The notes under the pieces were generated by a model. The model made no database searches. It was not told the DNA's origin and saw only the letters and a list, made by a program, of their open reading frames with translations. Shown in pieces: positions 1 to 4,750 of a stretch of DNA of 5,202 nucleotides. The first letter of the stretch is position 1. Each line of letters begins with the position of its first letter. A program made the translations under genes and the position numbers. The DNA is taken from assembly GCA_002085385.1 (NCBI GenBank), contig NATO01000106.1, positions 1-5,202 on the forward strand, written 5' to 3'. This DNA is from a candidate division Zixibacteria bacterium 4484_93. GTDB lineage: Bacteria > UBP14 > UBA6098 > 4484-93.

Positions 1-621
1 AGCGATATCCTGATGGAAAAGCCTGTTGCTGACCTCTTGAATGTCAAGTATCTTATTCTCCCGCAGGCGTACTCTGACCCGCTTCTGGATGGGTATGAAC
101 CTATATTCCAGGCTCCCAACAAATGGACGGTTTATCTCAACAAAACGGATGTTAAGTTTGTCTGGTTGGTTGCCGGATACAGGATTGCAGGTTCGGAGGA
201 TGATGCAATATCCTATGTTAAGCATCAGGATTTCAACCCCTTTGAAACTGTTGTTCTGGAAAAAGAGCCGAAGGGAGGGGCTTCCCTTGCTGGAAGGAAG
301 GGAGAAATCGACGGGGAGATGGATATCACCCTATTTTCTCCAAATAAAGTAACAGTCGATGTTTCCGCTCCTGCCGATGCATTCCTCGTGCTATCACAAA
401 CATACTATCCACTCTGGCAGGCGACAATCGATGGGAAAAGAACAGAGATTTTCAAATCCGATGGTGCAATCCAATCGATTTTTATCCCCGCAGGTCAGCA
501 TAAAGTCGAGTTTAGGTATCTCTCTAAATACTATCGGATGGGCAAAATTTTAAGCGCTCTGGGAATTATACTCACCATCATCTCGCTTGTTGTCGTCGTT
601 AGGAAGGAAAAGAGAGGATGA
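1..621 (+). CDS. YfhO-like membrane glycosyltransferase, C-terminal part (5' truncated)
   Basis: The reading frame is open to the left edge, so this is the 3' end of a longer gene; the ATG at 13 is probably internal. Residue numbers count from that ATG. The fragment matches the end of YfhO-type proteins: a 'LLNVKYLIL' stretch (residues 8-16), then an extracytoplasmic beta-rich domain with 'LVLSQTYYPLWQATIDGK' (125-142) and 'IPAGQHKVEFRYLS' (158-171), a final membrane helix at about 178-196 and a basic tail (RKEKRG). Family knowledge: full proteins are usually 700-900 residues with many membrane spans and a GT-C-like fold. The Bacillus member adds sugar to lipoteichoic acid from a polyprenyl-phosphate donor. 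Its stop overlaps the next start (ATGA), so it is probably co-transcribed with the polyprenyl-phosphate sugar enzymes downstream, which fits use of such a donor. Family assignment is fairly sure; the substrate is unknown. No catalytic N-terminal part is visible. Confidence 0.8.
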   Translation, partial: SDILMEKPVADLLNVKYLILPQAYSDPLLDGYEPIFQAPNKWTVYLNKTDVKFVWLVAGYRIAGSEDDAISYVKHQDFNPFETVVLEKEPKGGASLAGRKGEIDGEMDITLFSPNKVTVDVSAPADAFLVLSQTYYPLWQATIDGKRTEIFKSDGAIQSIFIPAGQHKVEFRYLSKYYRMGKILSALGIILTIISLVVVVRKEKRG

Positions 622-1478
622 TAATTCCGCTCATCAAGTCTATGCGTCCTGCTCAGTGGACAAAGAATGTGTTCGTGTTTGCCGGGATAGTTTTCGCTCG
701 CAGGCTCACGGATAGCTCGTCAGTTTTGAGGGTTCTTGCCACATTCGGGATATTCATTCTCGTCTCATCCGCTGTGTATATTTACAACGATATAAAGGAC
801 AGGGAGGATGACAGGGCTCATCCTGTGAAGAAGCATCGTCCTGTAGCCTCCGGTGAGCTTTCGCTTTCTTTTGCATATATCTTCGCCAGTCTCTTTGGAG
901 CGATGGGGATATATCTCTCATTTTTGCTTGACCCAAGGATTGCCATTATCATTCTTATTTACCTTTTGATTAACATTTTATACAGTATATATCTTAGGCG
1001 GGTGGTAATACTGGACATCCTCTGTGTTGCATCCGGCTTTGTGTTAAGAACAGCTGCCGGGGCTGTGGTCATCGATGTGGAGATATCGTCCTGGCTACTC
1101 GTATCTGTGACTCTGCTTTCCCTTTTTATTGTTCTCGGGAAGAGAAGGTCTGAGATAGTCAAGCAGAATGTCTCCAGGAGGACCGCATCGCTTTACACGG
1201 CAGATTTTTTAGATGATGCGATACTTATTATCCTGTCTGCGACGCTGGTGGTTTATATGCTCTATGTCTTCTCGGCAAGGACAGAGGCTCAGTTCGGGCA
1301 TATGAGAATGGCAGCAACTGTCCCATTTGTTCTGTATGGCTTTTTCCGATACCTTTTTCTTGTTAAGCGAGAAGGAAAAGGGGAATCTCCCGAGCGATTG
1401 TTGTTGACAGATAAGCCGTTTCTTCTTAATATTCTCTTTTGGGGTTTAACGGTCATTGTGGTGGTATATTTAGCCTGA
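618..1478 (+). CDS. UbiA-family polyprenyl-phosphate phosphoribosyltransferase-like protein
   Basis: This 286-residue integral membrane protein has about eight or nine hydrophobic segments. It opens with 'SMRPAQWTKN' (8-17), typical of the decaprenyl-phosphate phosphoribosyltransferase (DPPRS) branch of UbiA enzymes. The first Asp motif is N57-D58-x2-D61-x3-D65-x2-H68-P69, followed by R74-P75 and A77-S78-G79, close to the NDxxDxxxDxxHPxKxxRPIA(S/A)G signature of that branch. The second conserved region is Y122-S123...R127-R128...D133, then FVLRTAAGA (141-149), GKRRSE (174-179) and a late 'LLLTDKPFL' (261-269). In mycobacteria this enzyme transfers 5-phosphoribose from PRPP to decaprenyl phosphate, making the precursor of arabinan donors. 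Here the likely role is a polyprenyl-phosphoribose donor for a surface glycan. It starts on the ATG overlapping the preceding stop; AGGAA (604-608) lies nine bases upstream. No epimerase (DprE1/E2) or phosphatase partner lies in the window, so the final sugar is uncertain. Confidence 0.8.
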   Translation: MIIPLIKSMRPAQWTKNVFVFAGIVFARRLTDSSSVLRVLATFGIFILVSSAVYIYNDIKDREDDRAHPVKKHRPVASGELSLSFAYIFASLFGAMGIYLSFLLDPRIAIIILIYLLINILYSIYLRRVVILDILCVASGFVLRTAAGAVVIDVEISSWLLVSVTLLSLFIVLGKRRSEIVKQNVSRRTASLYTADFLDDAILIILSATLVVYMLYVFSARTEAQFGHMRMAATVPFVLYGFFRYLFLVKREGKGESPERLLLTDKPFLLNILFWGLTVIVVVYLA

Positions 1479-1479
1479 T

Positions 1480-1485
1480 AAGGAG
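1480..1485 (+). promoter_or_regulatory. Ribosome binding site deciding the GT2 start at 1490
   Basis: AAGGAG lies four bases before the ATG at 1490 and just after the preceding stop at 1476-1478. It supports 1490 over the in-frame ATG at 1439, which would overlap the upstream membrane-protein gene by 40 bases and put 17 residues ahead of the family's normal 'FLVVMPTYNE' beginning. Confidence 0.7.
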
Positions 1486-1489
1486 AGAT

Positions 1490-2233
1490 ATGAACAGGTT
1501 TCTCGTTGTGATGCCGACCTACAATGAGCGGGAGAATATCGAGCGGATAGTAACTGAGGTTCTTTCTCAGGATGATAGGATTGATATGCTGATAGTGGAT
1601 GATAACTCTCCCGACGGGACAGGTGAGATTGCCGACAGGTTCGCTTCGGAGAATAAAAGAATTAATGTTCTGCACCGAGCGGGGAAACTGGGACTTGGTT
1701 CTGCCTATGTTTCCGGGTTCTACTGGGCGCTTGAGAGGGGATATGAGCTCATCTTCGAGATGGACGCTGACTTCTCCCATAAGCCGGAATATCTGCCGGA
1801 GTTTATAAGGGTAGCGAAGGAGTATGACCTTGTTCTCGGTTCACGCTATATCAAGGGTGGTGGTGTGAAGAACTGGCCCTTCAAGAGATGGGCTCTTTCA
1901 TATTTTGCGAACCTGTATGTCAGGATGGTTACAGGGCTACCTGTCCACGATGCCACTGGTGGATTTAAGTGCTTCCGGCGCGAGGCACTCGGCTCCCTTG
2001 ACCTGTCGCAGGTAAAATCGGACGGATACGCATTCCAGATTGAGTTGAGCTACAAGCTCTGGCGCAAGGGCTTCAGGCTGAAGGAGATACCGATTATTTT
2101 CGAGGACAGGTTGCTCGGTGAGTCGAAGATATCCAGAGGGATAATAAAGGAGGCTTTCTTTTTAGTCTGGAAGCTCCGATTTGGCAGGATGCCCGACACG
2201 GAAAGAGAGAAGCGAGCCACCGGTTCAGGCTGA
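1490..2233 (+). CDS. Polyprenol monophosphomannose synthase-like GT2 glycosyltransferase
   Basis: This 247-residue protein is a GT-A fold enzyme of the dolichol/polyprenol-phosphate mannose synthase (DPM1) type. Motifs in order are VVMPTYNERENI (6-17), IVDDNSPDGT (35-44), R63..K66-LGLGSAY (nucleotide-sugar and lipid contact region), the metal-binding DAD at 92-94, GSRY (117-120), DATGGFKCFRRE (154-165), SDGYAFQIEL (177-186) and F204-E-D-R-L-L-G-E-S-K-I (204-214). All key motifs are intact. The protein ends soon after the catalytic domain, with no C-terminal GtrA or membrane-anchor domain, so it is the soluble or peripheral single-domain form. Known family members transfer mannose (some glucose or GlcNAc) from the nucleotide sugar to polyprenyl phosphate at the inner face of the membrane. 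In this block it would supply a lipid-linked hexose to a GT-C enzyme such as the YfhO-like neighbour. The exact sugar cannot be read from sequence. Confidence 0.88.
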   Translation: MNRFLVVMPTYNERENIERIVTEVLSQDDRIDMLIVDDNSPDGTGEIADRFASENKRINVLHRAGKLGLGSAYVSGFYWALERGYELIFEMDADFSHKPEYLPEFIRVAKEYDLVLGSRYIKGGGVKNWPFKRWALSYFANLYVRMVTGLPVHDATGGFKCFRREALGSLDLSQVKSDGYAFQIELSYKLWRKGFRLKEIPIIFEDRLLGESKISRGIIKEAFFLVWKLRFGRMPDTEREKRATGSG

Positions 2234-3096
2234 TGAAAACCCTGTCGATAATCATAGTAAGCTACAACTGCAAGGAGTATCTGCTCAACTGTCTTGACTC
2301 TATATTCTCTCATCCACCAAAGATAGCGGAGTTTGAGCTGATTGTGGTGGACAATGCCTCCTCTGATGGAACAGTCGTCGCTGTCAGAGAGAGGTATCCT
2401 CAGGTAAAGCTTGTTCCCAATGAAGAGAACCTCGGCTTTGCAGCAGGTTGCAATACAGGTTTCGAGCACTCGACGGGAGAGTATATTCTTCTTTTGAATC
2501 CGGATGTCGTGGTGAACGATACATCGTTCGACCCGCTTATCGGTTTTCTTAACAGGACCCCGGAGGCAGGGGCTGTTATAGGTTCGATGGTGGATGCCAA
2601 CGGTGAGCCCGTTCCAAATGTTCGTATTGTGCCAACTGTGTTTGACCTTCTTATCAGTAGAAAATCATTTATTGCCTGGTTGCCATCTCTTGGAAAGGTA
2701 AGAGATAAACGGCTTGCTATCCCTGGGGAGATAGCAGAAATAGAGGCTGGCGGAGGAGGATATTTTCTTGTCCGGAGCGAACTTTACCGCCGTATTGGGA
2801 TGATGGACACCCGGTTCTTCCTATTTGTGGAAGATATCGACTTTTCTATCAGAATAAGGAAAGCAGGATACAAAATATACTACCTCCCCGAGGCAAGGAT
2901 TATCCACCACTGGGGCGGCTCCACAAGCAAGCATATGACAAGGAGTATCTGGCATCATCATATATCACTTTTCAAGTTCTTCCAGAAGTATAGGCACATC
3001 CGCTTCCCGATGGATGTTATCTGGTTCTCCTGCACCGTGAGCCACTTCCTGCTCTGGTTTATTACCAACCGTCTCTTGAGAATTGCAAGGAGGTAA
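2233..3096 (+). CDS. GT2 glycosyltransferase, rhamnosyltransferase-like
   Basis: This 287-residue GT-A enzyme resembles WbbL-type rhamnosyltransferases. It has SIIIVSYNCKEYL (5-17), VVDNASSDGT (38-47), NEENLGFAAGCNTG (63-76), the DxD-equivalent N89-P90-D91, FFLFVEDIDFSIR (195-207) with E200-D201-x-D203 as the probable catalytic-base region, and H225-H226-W-G-G-S (225-230). Where relatives usually read W-x-S-G-A before the acceptor loop, this one reads IEAGGGGYF (170-178), a possible sign of a different acceptor. A hydrophobic stretch near the C-terminus (about 264-278) and basic residues at both ends of the tail suggest membrane association. It would add a sugar, from dTDP-rhamnose or another nucleotide sugar, to a lipid-linked acceptor in the cytoplasm. 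Its ATG shares one base with the upstream stop (TGATG) and no strong Shine-Dalgarno is present, so translation is probably coupled. Family is sure; sugar and acceptor are not known. Confidence 0.87.
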   Translation: MKTLSIIIVSYNCKEYLLNCLDSIFSHPPKIAEFELIVVDNASSDGTVVAVRERYPQVKLVPNEENLGFAAGCNTGFEHSTGEYILLLNPDVVVNDTSFDPLIGFLNRTPEAGAVIGSMVDANGEPVPNVRIVPTVFDLLISRKSFIAWLPSLGKVRDKRLAIPGEIAEIEAGGGGYFLVRSELYRRIGMMDTRFFLFVEDIDFSIRIRKAGYKIYYLPEARIIHHWGGSTSKHMTRSIWHHHISLFKFFQKYRHIRFPMDVIWFSCTVSHFLLWFITNRLLRIARR

Positions 3097-3111
3097 AGGG
3101 TGCAAAAATAC

Positions 3112-3140
3112 TTGATTTTGTTTTAAAAGGATATTATATT
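3112..3140 (+). promoter_or_regulatory. Candidate sigma70-type promoter for the accA block
   Basis: TTGATT (3112-3117, 4 of 6 to consensus) and TATATT (3135-3140, 5 of 6) are separated by 17 bases in the only intergenic stretch of note. An overlapping TATTAT (3132-3137) would give a shorter 14-base spacer and is less likely. A start near 3147 would give a 5' leader of about 20 bases. The call is by pattern only, in AT-rich DNA where such matches arise easily. Confidence 0.5.
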
Positions 3141-3157
3141 GAAAAGCCTTTTTGGAG
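3139..3157. repeat. Short repeat copy 1 (accA leader)
   Basis: TTGAAAAGCCTTTTTGGAG shares its first 14 bases exactly with a second copy 50 bases downstream; the remainder matches after a one-base insertion. It contains the palindrome AAAAG-C-CTTTT (3142-3152), lies across the likely transcription start and runs into the accA ribosome site. It may be an operator or a chance match. Confidence 0.45.
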
Positions 3158-3160
3158 GTG
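3154..3160 (+). promoter_or_regulatory. Ribosome binding site of accA
   Basis: GGAGGTG lies six bases before the ATG at 3167, a near-ideal Shine-Dalgarno. It decides against the in-frame TTG at 3152, which overlaps this site and would add five residues (ending GD) before the conserved N-terminus. Confidence 0.8.
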
Positions 3161-3166
3161 GGTGAT

Positions 3167-4150
3167 ATGTCTCATTTTGTTCTTGAATTTGAAAAGCCTT
3201 TTCTGGAGCTTGCCCGCAAGATTGACGAGATGAAAAAGCTTCAGGAGAAGAACAATCTGGACCTTACCAGCGAGATTTCCCTGCTTGAAAAGAGGCTCAC
3301 CGAGCTCCAGAGGAAAACTTACTCCGGGCTCACACGCTGGCAGAGGGTGCGGGTTGCCAGGCATCCTAACCGTCCCTATACGCTCGATTATGTCAGGATG
3401 TTTGTAACAGATTTTATCGAGATACATGGTGACAGGAACTATGCCGACGATAAGGCGGTAGTTACTGGCTTTGGCACAATTGATGGGCACAGGTTTGTCC
3501 TCATCGGGCAGCAGAAGGGCAGAGACACCAAAGAGAATATTAAAAGGAACTTCGGTATGCCACATCCTGAGGGTTACAGGAAGGCTCTTCGTGCTATGAA
3601 GCTTGCCGAGAGGTTTCATCTACCGGTGGTCTCGATTATAGATACACCCGGTGCGTTTCCCGGTGTAGGTGCCGAGGAGCGCGGGCAGGCGGAGGCGATA
3701 GCCCGTAATCTGTTTGAGATGGCACGGCTTAAGACCCCTATCATCATCGCAATAATAGGTGAAGGAGCCTCCGGCGGTGCACTGGGAATAGGTGTCGGTG
3801 ATGTAGTCTTGATGCTTGAGAATGCGTGGTATACTGTAATCTCCCCGGAGGGGTGCGCTGCAATCCTCTGGCGGGATAGAGCGAAGGCACCGGAGGCGGC
3901 AGAGGCTCTGAAACTTTCTGCAAATGACCTGCTCGAGCTCGGAATGATAGATAAAATTGTCCCGGAGCCGCCGGGAGGCGCGCACTGGAGCCCGGAGAAA
4001 ATGGGCGAAACGCTTAAAAAACAGCTTGTGGATGAGATTGAGAGGTTCAAACTGTATGAACCTGAGAAGCTCGTTGAGAGACGGCTTAAAAGATACAGAG
4101 ATATGGGTGTCTACAGGGAGGTAAAGAATGCTCGACCAAAAACTTCTTGA
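3167..4150 (+). CDS. accA: Acetyl-CoA carboxylase carboxyltransferase subunit alpha
   Basis: This 327-residue protein aligns by eye along its whole length with E. coli AccA (319 residues). It catalyses, with AccD, transfer of the carboxyl group from carboxybiotin on AccB to acetyl-CoA, giving malonyl-CoA, the first committed step of fatty-acid synthesis. Visible landmarks are the helical N-terminal segment 'FEKPFLELARKID' (8-20), RHPNRPYTLDY (65-75), GDRNYADDKA (88-97), GQQKGRDTKENIKRNFGMP (114-132), PEGYRKALR (134-142), IDTPGAFPGVGAEERGQAEAIARNL (158-182), the oxyanion-forming GEGASGGALGIGVGD (198-212), ISPEGCAAILW (225-235) and VPEPPGGAH (265-273). All are intact, so the enzyme should be active. 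AccD is not in the window. The last 23 bases overlap the next gene in another frame. It is the first gene after a promoter-bearing gap and so probably leads this operon. Confidence 0.97.
   Translation: MSHFVLEFEKPFLELARKIDEMKKLQEKNNLDLTSEISLLEKRLTELQRKTYSGLTRWQRVRVARHPNRPYTLDYVRMFVTDFIEIHGDRNYADDKAVVTGFGTIDGHRFVLIGQQKGRDTKENIKRNFGMPHPEGYRKALRAMKLAERFHLPVVSIIDTPGAFPGVGAEERGQAEAIARNLFEMARLKTPIIIAIIGEGASGGALGIGVGDVVLMLENAWYTVISPEGCAAILWRDRAKAPEAAEALKLSANDLLELGMIDKIVPEPPGGAHWSPEKMGETLKKQLVDEIERFKLYEPEKLVERRLKRYRDMGVYREVKNARPKTS
3189..3208. repeat. Short repeat copy 2 (inside accA)
   Basis: TTGAAAAGCCTTTTCTGGAG repeats the leader element with one extra C, exactly 50 bases downstream. Its core GAAAAG-C-CTTTTC (3191-3203) is a perfect 13-base odd palindrome. 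It encodes residues 9-14 (EKPFLE) of AccA, a normally conserved region, so coding constraint alone could explain this copy; the leader copy is the one without such an explanation. Confidence 0.45.
4116..4122 (+). promoter_or_regulatory. Ribosome binding site of the Trm112-like gene, inside accA
   Basis: GGGAGGT sits five bases before the ATG at 4128 while still within the accA reading frame (codons for YREVK). A strong, well-spaced site here is good evidence that the overlapping small frame is translated on its own. Confidence 0.75.
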
Positions 4151-4301
4151 ACTCCTTGTCTGCCCTGTTTGCAAGGGCGAACTTGAATATGATGAGGTGG
4201 GTAATTGCCTTCTTTGCCATAGATGTTCCCTCCGCTACCGAATCGAAAACGGCATCCCGATTATGCTGCCAGAGAAGGCGGAGAAGATAGAAAGGAATTG
4301 A
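4128..4301 (+). CDS. Trm112/YcaR-like small zinc-knuckle protein
   Basis: This 57-residue protein starts inside the end of accA (23-base overlap, different frame) and ends on TGATG, sharing a base with the next start. It matches the Trm112/UPF0434 family: LLELLVCPVCKGELEY (6-21), LLCHRCSLRYRIENGIPIML (28-47) and an acidic/basic tail. C12-x2-C15 and C30-x2-C33 form an apparently complete four-Cys zinc site; a further Cys is at 27. As I recall, E. coli YcaR lacks the fourth Cys, so this copy is the more complete form. In eukaryotes and archaea Trm112 binds and activates several methyltransferases that modify tRNA, rRNA and release factors. Bacterial members often lie beside envelope genes such as lpxK/kdsB and their role is less clear. 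No methyltransferase is in the window, so a partner is unknown. The strong embedded ribosome site supports the start. Family call is confident; function is not. Confidence 0.87.
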   Translation: MLDQKLLELLVCPVCKGELEYDEVGNCLLCHRCSLRYRIENGIPIMLPEKAEKIERN

Positions 4302-4750
4302 TGAATCTTTCACAGTTTTGCCGTTCGGAGCTGGTAAATTTTAGCCTCGAATCCACCACCAAAAAAGAAGTCATTCGCGAGATGGTAAAGCTTGCTGCAC
4401 AGAGTGAGCTTGTTCTGGATGAGGAGAAACTTTATCAGGACACTATGGAGCGGGAGAAACTCCTCTCCACAGGCATCGGGTTTGGTGTCGCCTTTCCACA
4501 TGCGAGGACTGAGGCTGTCAAGGGGTTGGTTATCGCTTTTGGACGTTCGGATGCCGGTATAGATTTTGATGCACTCGATGGGGCTTTTGTTCATATGCTC
4601 TTTCTGGTTGCCGTCCCCAAGCACGAACTGACCACGCATATAACCGTCATCGCACAACTATCGCTTATCCTGAAAGAGCCCGTGAACAGGGAAAAGTTGA
4701 TGAATGCAGTCTTCCCGCAGGAGGTCATTGATCTTCTCAACACCGTTTGA
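4301..4750 (+). CDS. PTS EIIA type-2 domain protein (fructose/mannitol or PtsN-like)
   Basis: This 149-residue protein is a single PTS EIIA domain of the fructose/mannitol/PtsN class. Family landmarks are the N-terminal helix region with 'TKKEVIREMVKLA' (20-32), EREKLLSTGIGFGVAFPHAR (50-69) with H67 as the expected phosphorylated histidine, F89/D90 and 'VHMLFLVAVP' (97-106), and H108 with 'THITVIAQLSLILKEP' (112-127). Active-site residues look intact, so it can probably accept phosphate from HPr or NPr. No EIIB, EIIC, HPr, rpoN or hpf gene is nearby, so a regulatory role like PtsN (EIIA-Ntr) is more likely than sugar uptake. It overlaps its neighbours by a single base on each side (TGATG twice). 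AAAGGA (4291-4296) lies four bases before the ATG. The in-frame ATG at 4223 is rejected because it would overlap most of the zinc-knuckle gene. Domain is sure; target unknown. Confidence 0.9.
   Translation: MNLSQFCRSELVNFSLESTTKKEVIREMVKLAAQSELVLDEEKLYQDTMEREKLLSTGIGFGVAFPHARTEAVKGLVIAFGRSDAGIDFDALDGAFVHMLFLVAVPKHELTTHITVIAQLSLILKEPVNREKLMNAVFPQEVIDLLNTV

Noticed and set aside
271..288. Inverted repeat AAGGGA / TCCCTT inside the YfhO-like gene
   Set aside because: It is only six base pairs in purine-rich coding sequence, with no U-tract or conserved context.
1439..1489. Upstream ATG extension of the polyprenol-phosphate mannose synthase-like gene
   Set aside because: It would overlap the preceding gene by 40 bases and add residues absent from the family; the ATG at 1490 has AAGGAG.
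1289..1780. Antisense open frame of 163 residues across the UbiA/GT2 junction
   Set aside because: It spans two well-supported genes on the other strand and contains no recognisable motif.
3103..3124. Possible terminator hairpin (CAAAAAT / ATTTTG followed by TTTTA) after the second GT2
   Set aside because: The stem is almost all A-T with a bulge and a very short loop, too weak to call an intrinsic terminator.
3616..4174. Long antisense open frames (up to 184 residues) opposite accA
   Set aside because: They lie wholly or almost wholly against a strongly conserved accA, show low-complexity Ser/Pro/Arg-rich or motif-free translations, and have no recognisable domain.
4223..4300. Upstream ATG extension of the EIIA gene
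   Set aside because: The added 26 residues are the shadow frame of the zinc-knuckle gene and precede the normal EIIA N-terminus.
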